The notes under the pieces: model-generated
Databases searched by the model: none
Told to the model about the DNA's origin: nothing
The model's input: the letters and a program-made list of their open reading frames with translations, nothing else
Position numbers and translations under genes: made by a program
Assembly: GCF_012272835.1 (NCBI RefSeq)
Contig: NZ_JAAWWK010000002.1
Coordinates: 275,357-339,356 of the forward strand
From: Spongiibacter thalassae
GTDB lineage: Bacteria; Pseudomonadota; Gammaproteobacteria; Pseudomonadales; Spongiibacteraceae
Direction of reading: 5' to 3'
Length of the DNA: 64,000 nucleotides
Shown: positions 18,076 to 25,588 of the stretch, one piece after another
Numbering within the stretch: position 1 is the first letter of the stretch
How the letters are laid out: every line of letters starts with the position of its first letter

Positions 18076-18576
18076 AGGACTCACCATAGGCATTGTAGGT
18101 ATGAAAATAAGTGTAGCGGCCAGCATCGAACGTGATTTGACCAATGTGAGGTACAGAGTACGGTCGGATTCTTCGAATGGACAGGACGTGGCACGTCCGA
18201 CGGAGGCGGGGAGTAACGTTATAGAATAACTTTAGGGGTGCCGAGACTAATATTTTCAGCCAGTTCGGCAGTGCCAGTCAGGAGTTTTTCGGTTTAGGTG
18301 TTTTTTGTTCTAAAGGCTCCTGCAATTGCTTTTTTCGAGAGAGTGCTCTTAACGCGGAAAAATTGTCGATGAATACGATCAAATCCCTATCGCGTAATAG
18401 CACTTGGCTATGGAGGAGCTTGGAGTTTGATTCATTAGTGATGGACGGAAACTGCTACCCTGAACAAATACTCAGTGTTTGGTGTACGGTCACTAGCGCA
18501 CTGAAGTGTAGAATTGGGGTGTGTGAACGGTTCTGTACTTTTTCCGTAGAGGGTCGCGAGTAGAGAGGGGGTTAGT
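18076..18576. other. non-coding stretch with no supported gene
   Basis: About 500 bp between the SDR start and the membrane-protein gene. Base composition becomes visibly more A+T-rich from about 18240 onward. A short open frame at 18363-18563 has no family resemblance or ribosome binding site and was not accepted. No RNA or clear promoter was recognised. It may be a remnant of older inserted DNA. Confidence 0.4.
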
Positions 18577-19362
18577 GTGGAACGCTTGAAAAAGGCGTGT
18601 ATTCCTGTTTTTGTGTTTTGTGTGATTGCTTCATATCTATGTGCAATGGTGTTCAGCCCCTTGCTGAGTGCGGGCTTTGATTGGGAATACTTGCAGAGAG
18701 TATGGGATAGGTGGCAAACACTAAATGCCGCGATGATTGCCCTCTGTGCCAGTCTTGTTGCACTTTGGGCCTCGCAACGGCAGGCTTCACTGCAAAAAAA
18801 ATTGATTGAAGATCAACGGGAAAGAGAGTTCGTCGCGGCGAGAGCATTTCTTTCAGCTGCGCTAGCAGAATTGCAGGACTATTTGCGAGATGTCTATATC
18901 GCTTACTCAGAGCTATATGAAGAACTCCCTGTCGATGGGAGCTTTAGCGATGATAACTCTTATGTTCCTGATGTCGCGCTTCCCGAACTACCGGTTTCCC
19001 ATAGGACGGTCTTTCGAGATTGTATTACCCACGCTTCTCCTGACATAGCGAAATATCTTTCTCATATCCTTTCGCGGGTACAGGTGATTAACTCAAGGGT
19101 AATGGGGATTAACGAATCGATAATGTATAAATCGCGTAGCAAGATCGTTGACGACATCTTGTCTGTCGCTGAGATAGAAGCTACGTGCAATAAATTATAT
19201 TCGTTTGCGCGCGGTGATAGCCCGCTTATCCCAAGCCCTATCGGAGACGATGATTTGATAGGTATGTTACATAGAGCGACTTGTTTTTGGGAAAAACAAA
19301 AGATGCCTTCGGGGGCTATTACTGAGGCAATACGCATTCTTAGCAACAAAATTGCTGAGTAG
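18577..19362 (+). CDS. hypothetical membrane-anchored protein
   Basis: A 261-residue protein of no recognised family. Two hydrophobic segments (about residues 7-28 and 50-66) flank a short loop. A charged, probably coiled helix (SQRQASLQKKLIEDQRERE) and a cytoplasmic C-terminal domain of about 180 residues follow. The layout is like small proteins of the DUF-type membrane sensors seen near mobile elements. The GTG start is preceded by AGAGAGGGGG. Codon use is more A+T-rich than the chromosome nearby. It lies just outside the left attachment repeat of the tRNA-Asn element, so it may belong to an older insertion at the same site. Confidence 0.6.
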   Translation: MERLKKACIPVFVFCVIASYLCAMVFSPLLSAGFDWEYLQRVWDRWQTLNAAMIALCASLVALWASQRQASLQKKLIEDQREREFVAARAFLSAALAELQDYLRDVYIAYSELYEELPVDGSFSDDNSYVPDVALPELPVSHRTVFRDCITHASPDIAKYLSHILSRVQVINSRVMGINESIMYKSRSKIVDDILSVAEIEATCNKLYSFARGDSPLIPSPIGDDDLIGMLHRATCFWEKQKMPSGAITEAIRILSNKIAE

Positions 19363-19383
19363 TTCAGTAAATCGGAAAACAAA

Positions 19384-19413
19384 AACGGGTTACACCTTGC
19401 GATGTAACCCGTT
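19384..19413 (-). terminator. original tRNA-Asn terminator, now separated from the gene
   Basis: An 11-bp stem, AACGGGTTACA (19384-19394) with TGTAACCCGTT (19403-19413), is followed on the minus strand by TTTTTGTTTTCC. It is placed exactly as the hairpin next to the intact tRNA-Asn gene at 30781-30804. It is therefore most simply the chromosomal terminator that once followed tRNA-Asn. It may now also end transcription of the membrane-protein gene from the other side. Confidence 0.75.
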
Positions 19414-19414
19414 C

Positions 19415-19468
19415 ATTTGTATGGCTCCGCCTGCTGGGCTCGAACCAGCGACCCAATGATTAACAGTC
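19415..19468. repeat. left attachment site (attL), 54-bp direct repeat
   Basis: Identical over 54 bp to 30808-30861. Bases 19422-19468 are the 3' 47 nt of tRNA-Asn on the minus strand, from the anticodon stem to CCA. Identity ends at 19468/30861, so recombination probably took place within the anticodon region, as is usual for tyrosine integrases at tRNA genes. Confidence 0.92.
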
Positions 19469-19592
19469 TCGAAATCAGAATGTTTTGAAATGTGTATTTA
19501 TGTTGATTTAATCAATAAAAATCAATATGTTAAAAGCTATTCTCGGTGGCCAAGTATTGACTTAAATTCATTAGGATTGATGTTTTTTCGCC

Positions 19593-19622
19593 AAATGTGC
19601 TTACACCCTTGCTTACACCTTT
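19593..19622. repeat. left arm-type repeat (probable integrase binding site)
   Basis: A 30-bp sequence identical to 30732-30761. It contains TGCTTACACC twice (19598-19607 and 19610-19619), spaced 12 bp. One copy near each end of the element, each just inside an att core, is the layout expected of arm-type integrase sites. The GTG used as the integrase start (19597) lies inside it. Confidence 0.7.
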
Positions 19623-20955
19623 GAGCATTGAAGAGGTCAGACTGTTGGAAAAAATTGTTAACTTCACAGCGAAGAGAGTTTCGGAGTTTTCTTGTCCACC
19701 CGGTAAATTCCAAGAGATTTTCTGGGATGCTGACCCAAAGGCCCCAGGATTGGGGGTTCGCATCAGGGGCAAGGGTAGGCCCACTTATGTTTTCCAAAGC
19801 CGTTTCCAAAAGCGGTCATTAAGGATGGCGATAGGAACGATAGATACGTGGACTATCCCTGAGGCGCGCAGACGAGCACGCGAGCTCCAAAGCCTGATAG
19901 ACCTTGGTCGCGACCCCAGGGTGGTCAAAGCTGAAACTATTACGAATGATATTCAAGCCCGAGCTCTTTCCAAGCTCGAAGGTATGACCGTAGGTGAGGC
20001 GTGGCAGACATACTTGGAGGAGCGTCGACCATTTTGGAGTGAGTCACACTACAACTCGCATTTAGCATTGTCGCAGGCGGGAGGAGCTCGACGAAAGCGC
20101 TCGAAAGAGTTGACTCGCCAGGGGCCCCTCTATCCTTTGCTCGGGTTAAAGTTGGTTGATGTTGACAGTGGGTCCTTAAAAACGTGGGCAGCGCAAGAGG
20201 CAAAGGTGCGCCCGAGCAGTTCGAGACTCGCATTGAGGGTCTTTAAAGCGTTCCTGAGGTGGTGTGCAGAGCAAGAGGGCTACCGAGGTAAAGTTGATGC
20301 CGAGGCGGCCAGCGGAAAGCGTATAAATGAAATTGTTGGGAGTGCGCCAGCTCGGCGGGATGCTCTTCGACGTGAGCAGTTAGCTGAGTGGTTTAATCAT
20401 GTACGGGAAATTCAAAACCCTGTTGTTAGTGGTTACTTACAATGTTTGCTGCTGACGGGAGTACGTCGAGAAGAGATGGCGAAACTGAAATGGTCTGATG
20501 TTGATTTCCGTTGGCACACTATCCACTTCTCAGACAAGGTTGATGAATTCGGTAAGGAAATTCCTCTGACGCCCTATGTAGAAAGTATTCTTCTGAGTTT
20601 GCCCCGCAGAAACGAGTGGGTGTTCAGCAGCCCGACCAGTCGGTCTGGTCGCATAGTAGACCCGAAAAAAGCCCATCAAACCGCCTGCGCTCGAGCAGGT
20701 GTATCGCTCACTATTCATGGGCTCCGGCGTTCATTCAAAAGTCTCGCGGAGTGGCTCGATATTCCGGCTGGCGTCACTGCTCAGATTATGGGGCACAAGC
20801 CCAGCGCTACAGCAGAAAAACATTATACCGTGCGGCCAGTAGACTTACTCAGAGTTCATCACACTGCGTTTGAATCATGGGTGCTTAATAATGCAGGTGT
20901 CGAGTTTGAGCCGAACAATGAAAAACCTACTTTGAAAGCGGTATCGCAGCGATAG
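19597..20955 (+). CDS. tyrosine-type site-specific integrase
   Basis: A 452-residue phage/island integrase. An N-terminal arm-binding/DUF4102-like part (AKRVSEFSCPPGK, then LGVRIRGKGRPTYVFQSR) precedes a core-binding region, and the catalytic domain has Arg290 (TGVRREE), His374 and Arg377 (HGLRRSF), His400 (MGHKPSA) and the nucleophile Tyr410 (KHYT). All active-site residues are present, so the enzyme looks functional. The GTG start lies inside the left arm-type repeat and has no Shine-Dalgarno; TTG at 19621 is an alternative. It inserts the element at tRNA-Asn. Confidence 0.93.
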   Translation: MLTPLLTPLSIEEVRLLEKIVNFTAKRVSEFSCPPGKFQEIFWDADPKAPGLGVRIRGKGRPTYVFQSRFQKRSLRMAIGTIDTWTIPEARRRARELQSLIDLGRDPRVVKAETITNDIQARALSKLEGMTVGEAWQTYLEERRPFWSESHYNSHLALSQAGGARRKRSKELTRQGPLYPLLGLKLVDVDSGSLKTWAAQEAKVRPSSSRLALRVFKAFLRWCAEQEGYRGKVDAEAASGKRINEIVGSAPARRDALRREQLAEWFNHVREIQNPVVSGYLQCLLLTGVRREEMAKLKWSDVDFRWHTIHFSDKVDEFGKEIPLTPYVESILLSLPRRNEWVFSSPTSRSGRIVDPKKAHQTACARAGVSLTIHGLRRSFKSLAEWLDIPAGVTAQIMGHKPSATAEKHYTVRPVDLLRVHHTAFESWVLNNAGVEFEPNNEKPTLKAVSQR

Positions 20956-20971
20956 CACTAGGGAGAACCTC

Positions 20972-21703
20972 GTGGCAGAAGGAAAAAATGGAGATAAACA
21001 AAAATTCGAGATGCGCCGTTTGCGAGGCTTGGCTCACGCGCGCTACCTTCGTGAGCGCTGGGGCTTGGTTGCGGGCCTGACGCCAGAAGAAATTTACGGC
21101 TATGAGGTGCCTTGGGGGGAGGCGGTTGCGCTATATCGAGCGTTGCGGTCATCTTCGAAAGAAGGTGGTTCGGTCGATATGTCTGATGTGGATTCCTGGG
21201 AGCGTGTGTATGTCGAGTTTTGTATGAATCTATATGAGAGGCGGCAGGTCTTGTTGGCGGAAAAAGAGAGATTGATGGCCATGATTCGCGAGGATAGAGA
21301 TAACTCCTCCGAAAGCCTCGTTTTGCCAGATAGAGAGCGGCTTATTCAATCACTCACCGTTATTGAACTGTGGCTGACAGATGATGCGCCGCAGAATCGA
21401 CTAGAGGCGATTCCGGGAGTACGAGGCGGGCGCTGGGAGGTTGTCTGGCCCTCTCGGCTCATAAACTACACCAGAGAGCTTTGCATCGAGCTTCAAAATT
21501 GGTGTGACGAGAACAAGGGGGTTCCGTCAGCCCTGCAGGTCTTGAACGAGTGGAAGCGTAATCCGCCCATAGGTATAACCGATGTGTCAGATAACAGGTT
21601 TTGTCTGACCAATACTCAAGGGGAGAGATGGGTGGACTACGAAGCTTTACAGAGAACTATCAACAACCATGTCCATTATTTGGGTGAAGATTCCAATTTC
21701 TAA
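20972..21703 (+). CDS. hypothetical protein of the integrative element
   Basis: A 243-residue, probably cytosolic protein of no recognised family. It has a basic N-terminal helix, a long charged helical middle (VYVEFCMNLYERRQVLLAEKERL) and a C-terminal part rich in Trp and Asn, without evident metal-binding or catalytic motifs. It starts with GTG 16 bp after the integrase stop, with GGGAGAA upstream, so it is probably co-transcribed with the integrase. The 10-bp repeat array begins 7 bp after its stop. A role in integration or excision control is possible from position only. Confidence 0.6.
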   Translation: MAEGKNGDKQKFEMRRLRGLAHARYLRERWGLVAGLTPEEIYGYEVPWGEAVALYRALRSSSKEGGSVDMSDVDSWERVYVEFCMNLYERRQVLLAEKERLMAMIREDRDNSSESLVLPDRERLIQSLTVIELWLTDDAPQNRLEAIPGVRGGRWEVVWPSRLINYTRELCIELQNWCDENKGVPSALQVLNEWKRNPPIGITDVSDNRFCLTNTQGERWVDYEALQRTINNHVHYLGEDSNF

Positions 21704-21710
21704 AGGGGAA

Positions 21711-21786
21711 AGTCAGGAAATCTCAGGAAATCTCAGGAAATCTCAGGAAAAGTCAGGAAAAGTCAGGAAAAGTCAGGAAATCTCAG
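21711..21786. repeat. array of 10-bp direct repeats (iteron-like)
   Basis: Seven contiguous decamers plus a partial eighth, in two variants: A = AGTCAGGAAA and B = TCTCAGGAAA, ordered A-B-B-B-A-A-A-(B). The 10-bp period places every unit on the same face of the helix. The array lies between the unknown 243-residue gene and the HTH/excisionase-like gene. It could be a cooperative binding site for that protein, an origin-like iteron set, or an operator. Confidence 0.85.
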
Positions 21787-21852
21787 CATACTCGGCGGGT
21801 CAACAAACCTTACATCAGATGATTAAACCTCTATTCCGTTACGAGGTTTTCA

Positions 21853-22116
21853 ATGATGTTAGAGCCAAAAGTAAGTAAGCCCATTGTGGCCGATGCTGGA
21901 GACACCATGTGCTCCAAGCCGATAAGTTTCGCACCTTTGGAAAAAATCTTGACCCCCACGGTCAGCACCGAGGCTGCAGCACACTATTTACACCGTAGAC
22001 CCCAGACTTTACGTGTCTGGGCCAGTAAAGAATCGGGCCCGATTCGCCCCCGCCGTATCAATGGCCGCCTCCACTGGAGCGTGGCTGAGCTGCGTGAGCT
22101 CCTGGGGGTGTGCTGA
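21853..22116 (+). CDS. small helix-turn-helix protein, excisionase/AlpA-like
   Basis: An 87-residue DNA-binding protein. The C-terminal half has the MerR-like winged helix of the HTH_17/AlpA group, with VSTEAAAHYLHRRPQTLRVW followed by a wing (RPRRINGRLHWSVAELREL). Such proteins act as recombination directionality factors or integrase regulators in integrative elements. GAGG precedes two adjacent ATG codons (21853 and 21856). It lies just downstream of the decamer array, its most likely binding site. Its stop overlaps the next start (TGATG). Confidence 0.75.
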   Translation: MMLEPKVSKPIVADAGDTMCSKPISFAPLEKILTPTVSTEAAAHYLHRRPQTLRVWASKESGPIRPRRINGRLHWSVAELRELLGVC

Positions 22117-22442
22117 TGGACTGTAAGTGCAATATCGTTTCCAGAACACCTGGCTGTGTAATGTGCGCGCAGTTGCCCCTCTATGACAACTTGCCGGTTC
22201 CTGTGCCGCGTATGCCCAGGGAGGGGACAACTATCCGCGCCGTGGCCGAGAAGTTCCGTGAAGGGAAAAAACTCGACCACAAGGACGTCATCGACAGTGA
22301 TGGAAGCTGGCGGCTGGCTTCAATGGTTTGTGATTTGAAAAAACTCCATGGCTGGTCGATTGATTCGTACAAAGTCAACAGCAGGGGGACGAAGGTCTAT
22401 TTCGTCAACGCCATCGACCGGCGAGACCTTGGTTGGACGTAG
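22116..22442 (+). CDS. small winged-helix-like protein of the element
   Basis: A 108-residue protein. The middle and end (AVAEKFREGKKL, GSWRLASMVCDLKKLHGW, then GTKVYFV) resemble the helix-turn-helix type found in phage and island proteins (HTH_39-like), so DNA binding is likely. The N terminus has four cysteines (CKC and CVMC) that might bind a metal. The ATG at 22116 shares one base with the upstream stop; GTG at 22110 is an alternative. It is translationally coupled to the excisionase-like gene. Precise function unknown. Confidence 0.55.
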   Translation: MDCKCNIVSRTPGCVMCAQLPLYDNLPVPVPRMPREGTTIRAVAEKFREGKKLDHKDVIDSDGSWRLASMVCDLKKLHGWSIDSYKVNSRGTKVYFVNAIDRRDLGWT

Positions 22443-22490
22443 CCATGATGGTGCAATTCGGAAGGCGCCCCAGGGAGCGGGGTTGCGCGA

Positions 22491-22904
22491 ATGGCTAAGG
22501 GCGGTATGAACAGTCGCGGAATGAAAGCGAATGGCCGAGGAAGTGGCAAGGGGCAGTTCTTTCGGGCATTGCATGCGATATTCGACCATCCCGATTACAT
22601 TGCCCTGTCCAAGTCGTCGAGAGCTTTTCTTTGGGATATGAGTCGCCAGTACAATGGATATAACAATGGTAACATCAGTGCGGCACCCGCAATCATGGAG
22701 CGTATGGGCTGGGATAAGAAAACGGCGTTGCGGTGCCGCAAGGAGCTAGAGGCGCGGGGTTGGATTGTGGTGACGCGTTATCCTCGAGCCAGGAAAGAGC
22801 CTGTGCTGTACCGGTTTTCTTGGCTCGATGTTGATGTATGGTCGGGAAAGCCTTACTTGGACCCAGGGGCAGATAAGGTGCCTCGGCGAAGGTTGCGGGC
22901 GTAA
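22491..22904 (+). CDS. hypothetical winged-helix (replication-protein-like) protein
   Basis: A 137-residue basic protein. The pattern FFRALHAIFDHPDYIALSKS, LWDMSRQYNGYNNGNIS, then a helix-turn-helix (MGWDKKTALRCRKELEARGW) and a wing (VVTRYPRARKEPVLYRF) is that of small phage or island winged-helix proteins related to the N-terminal domains of replication initiators. It lacks an ATPase or primase domain. A palindrome-rich non-coding region follows directly, which would suit a replication or operator role, but this is inference. Confidence 0.55.
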   Translation: MAKGGMNSRGMKANGRGSGKGQFFRALHAIFDHPDYIALSKSSRAFLWDMSRQYNGYNNGNISAAPAIMERMGWDKKTALRCRKELEARGWIVVTRYPRARKEPVLYRFSWLDVDVWSGKPYLDPGADKVPRRRLRA

Positions 22905-22913
22905 TTCAATATT

Positions 22914-23060
22914 CTAAGGGGTAAAATCGCCCCCTTAAATTGCTGTAATGGGGGCTAAGATACCCCATAAATGCCACTGGGGATGGTTTTATGGGGGCTT
23001 TAAGCTACCATAAACCCCGTCCGCAACAGGTTTTTATGGGGTAAATATGGCCCCCCTTTA
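22914..23060. repeat. cluster of G4/C4 palindromes, possible origin or operator
   Basis: Three short inverted repeats follow one another: TAAGGGG/CCCCTTA (22915-22921, 22931-22937), ATGGGG/CCCCAT (22948-22953, 22963-22968) and TTTATGG/CCATAAA (22988-22994, 23008-23014). The outer parts share GGGGTAAA-AT-GCCCCC (about 22918-22934 and 23038-23056). The stretch is non-coding on both strands and lies between the winged-helix gene and the small gene before hsdM. Confidence 0.6.
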
Positions 23061-23241
23061 TAGAGATATACCAAGCTGTTGCGCAATCTATGAGACAGGT
23101 TTTTACTTGTTTTGCTTGCGGTGAGTCGGAATCGGAGCAAATAAACCCTTATAAAAGGTAGGGAAATCATCGGGGATTTGCGAGCCTATTGCCAGAGCGC
23201 TCGCCGCTTACGCTGTTGAATTGCCAGTCAGGTACGAAGGA

Positions 23242-23544
23242 ATGGATAGAAAGCACTATATGGATGAGTTGGCGCGCAGAATTGAGCGCTTGTGCAGAGC
23301 CTCTAAAGAAGGCTACAAATCTTCTGCTGTTGAGCGGCATCGCCTGGAGGGCTTCATTCAGGCGGGTGTCTTTCTCGGTATCACATCGAATACGGAAACC
23401 AAATCCCTGCTCGAGAACACCTACTTAACGGTTTTTGGCAAGCCGCTGCGCGACGGCGAAGGTGCGTCCTCTGCGGCGCTTGGCGTTGAGATGCTTGACT
23501 ATAGCCAGTACGACTCGCCGTCCTTTATGCGAAAAGGCCTTTAA
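23242..23544 (+). CDS. small hypothetical protein upstream of hsdM
   Basis: A protein of about 100 residues with no recognised family. It is helical, with a basic N-terminal part (MDELARRIERLCRASKEGY), then GFIQAGVFLGI and an acidic C terminus. Start choice is uncertain: TTG 23221, ATG 23242 and ATG 23260 are all in frame, and none has a well-spaced Shine-Dalgarno. It ends 64 bp before hsdM on the same strand. It might be a regulator of the restriction system, by position only. Confidence 0.5.
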   Translation: MDRKHYMDELARRIERLCRASKEGYKSSAVERHRLEGFIQAGVFLGITSNTETKSLLENTYLTVFGKPLRDGEGASSAALGVEMLDYSQYDSPSFMRKGL

Positions 23545-23608
23545 TCGCCCCCATAACACCAACAGCGCTGGCCAACGAGCTGGCGGTACTTCAGGAACAA
23601 CGCTGTAA

Positions 23609-25588
23609 ATGAATGCTTCTCAAGGTAATTTTAGTGCGACGGCCGCCTTCATCTGGTCAGTGGCTGACCTGCTTCGCGGCGACTTCAAACAGTCGCAATA
23701 CGGTCGGATAATCCTACCCTTCACGCTACTGCGCCGCCTCGAGTGCGTATTGGAGCCGACTAAAGAGGCAGTGCTGGCTCAAGACACTGTTGTGAAGGAA
23801 ATGCCTGAGGAGGCCGCCCGCAAGCTCTTGCTGCATGCTGCCGGACAACCGTTTTACAACACCTCCCAAATGGACCTGGGCAAGCTCGGGCAAAATCAGG
23901 TGCTGGAGAATCTGGAGAGCTATATCCACTCCTTCAGCCCGGATGCGCGGGAAATCTTCGATTATTTCTCGTTCACGGAATTTTTGGTCCAGCTCAACGA
24001 GGCCAATCTACTGTACCGGGTGGCAGGCAAGTTTGCGGGGATGGACTTGCATCCCCAAGTGCTCAGCAACCACGACATGGGCTTGGTGTTTGAGGAGTTG
24101 ATTCGGCGTTTTGCGGAATCCTCCAATGAAACAGCGGGGGAGCACTTTACCCCACGGGATATTGTTCGTCTGACAACGTCTCTGACGTTCTGTGGCGACG
24201 ACGACGCCCTCAGCAAGCCAGGGGTGGTTCGCTCTATCTACGACCCAACGGCGGGGACGGGTGGCTTCCTGTCCTCTGGCATGGAGTACCTGCATGAGAT
24301 TAACGAGGGTGCGCGACTGGCGACCTTCGGGCAGGAGCTCAACAAGGAATCCTACGCCATCTGTAAAGCCGACATGCTCATCAAGGGGCAGGAGGTCTCT
24401 AACATCAAGCAGGGCAATACCCTGTCGGATGACCAGCTCCCGACCAACACCTTCGACTACATGCTTAGCAATCCCCCGTTCGGGGTTGAGTGGAAGAAGG
24501 TTCAGAAGGCTGTTGTCGATGAGCACAAGCAGAAGGGCTTCGGTGGTCGCTTCGGGCCGGGGTTGCCCCGAGTCTCCGATGGTTCCCTGCTGTTCCTGAT
24601 GCACCTTATCAGCAAGATGCGCAGGCCTGACGAGGGCGGCTCACGAATCGGCATTATCCTGAATGGCTCCCCTTTGTTTACCGGGGGCGCAGGTAGCGGC
24701 GAAAGTGAAATCCGCAGATACATCCTCGAGAACGACCTGTTGGAAGCCATCATCGCCTTGCCGACTGACATGTTCTACAACACCGGCATTGCGACCTATG
24801 TATGGGCGCTGAGCAACCACAAGCCCGAGGAGCGCAAGGGTAAGGTTCAGCTCATCAACGCGACCGACAGCTTCGAGAAGATGCGGAAGTCTCTCGGCTC
24901 CAAGCGCAAATACCTTACCGAAGAGCAAATAGAAGACATTGTGCGGCTCTACGGCAATTTTGAGGAGTCCGAGACCAGCAAGATATTCAACAGTACAGAC
25001 TTCGGTTATCGCAGGATTACCGTCGAACGCCCATTGAAGCTGGCTCTGTATCCCAAGGACGACCTTAAGCGGGAAGCTCTGGCTGCTGACAAGGCTTGGT
25101 TGAAGCTGGACGAGAGCCTGCAACAAGACATCCTGAAAGCGCTTGATGCTATCGACGATGAGAAGCTCCTGTCGCGCTCGAAGTTCGACAAACAGCTCAA
25201 GGCGAATCTCGAAGGCGTGAAGCTGCCAGCAACCGTTCTGAAGCTCCTTCACAAGCATTTGGGCGAGCAGGACGAAGAGGCAGAGGTATGCAAGGCCAAG
25301 GGAAAACCAGAGCCCTCAAGTGACCTCAGGGACTACGAGAACGTCCCCCTCAGCGAATCCATCGACGACTACTTTCAACGCGAAGTGCTGCCCCATGTGC
25401 CCGATGCATGGATTGATGAAAGCAAGAAGGACGACAGGGACGGACAGGTAGGTATTGTCGGCTACGAGATTCCCTTCAACCGCCACTTCTACAAATACGT
25501 GCCGCCAAGGTCACTGGAAGAGATTGATGCAGACCTCGACAAGGTAAGTGCGGAGATATTGGAGTTGCTTCAGGAGGTGCATTCCTGA
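23609..25588 (+). CDS. hsdM: type I restriction-modification system, methyltransferase subunit M
   Basis: The N6-adenine methyltransferase subunit, which with HsdS protects host DNA and with HsdR forms the restriction complex. The 659-residue protein has an N-terminal HsdM_N helical domain (about 8-150) and an N6-MTase domain with the SAM-binding motif DPTAGTGGF (212-220) and the catalytic NPPF (288-291). A long C-terminal extension rich in charged helices follows. All key residues are intact. It overlaps the hsdS start by one base (TGATG). Confidence 0.96.
   Translation: MNASQGNFSATAAFIWSVADLLRGDFKQSQYGRIILPFTLLRRLECVLEPTKEAVLAQDTVVKEMPEEAARKLLLHAAGQPFYNTSQMDLGKLGQNQVLENLESYIHSFSPDAREIFDYFSFTEFLVQLNEANLLYRVAGKFAGMDLHPQVLSNHDMGLVFEELIRRFAESSNETAGEHFTPRDIVRLTTSLTFCGDDDALSKPGVVRSIYDPTAGTGGFLSSGMEYLHEINEGARLATFGQELNKESYAICKADMLIKGQEVSNIKQGNTLSDDQLPTNTFDYMLSNPPFGVEWKKVQKAVVDEHKQKGFGGRFGPGLPRVSDGSLLFLMHLISKMRRPDEGGSRIGIILNGSPLFTGGAGSGESEIRRYILENDLLEAIIALPTDMFYNTGIATYVWALSNHKPEERKGKVQLINATDSFEKMRKSLGSKRKYLTEEQIEDIVRLYGNFEESETSKIFNSTDFGYRRITVERPLKLALYPKDDLKREALAADKAWLKLDESLQQDILKALDAIDDEKLLSRSKFDKQLKANLEGVKLPATVLKLLHKHLGEQDEEAEVCKAKGKPEPSSDLRDYENVPLSESIDDYFQREVLPHVPDAWIDESKKDDRDGQVGIVGYEIPFNRHFYKYVPPRSLEEIDADLDKVSAEILELLQEVHS

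Noticed and set aside
18363..18563. 66-codon open frame in the gap before the membrane protein
   Set aside because: No ribosome binding site, no family resemblance, and several Cys/Trp-rich stretches typical of non-coding DNA.
21711..21786. Decamer repeats as a CRISPR array
   Set aside because: The repeats are contiguous and only 10 bp, without spacers, and no cas gene is present.
22905..23220. Palindrome region as an intrinsic terminator of the 137-residue gene
   Set aside because: The stems are short (6-7 bp) and not followed by T-runs; several in series fit an origin or operator better.
23189..23428. Alternative 79-codon frame overlapping the small gene before hsdM
   Set aside because: It overlaps a longer, better-composed frame; its Ser/Cys/Arg-rich content is typical of a shadow frame.
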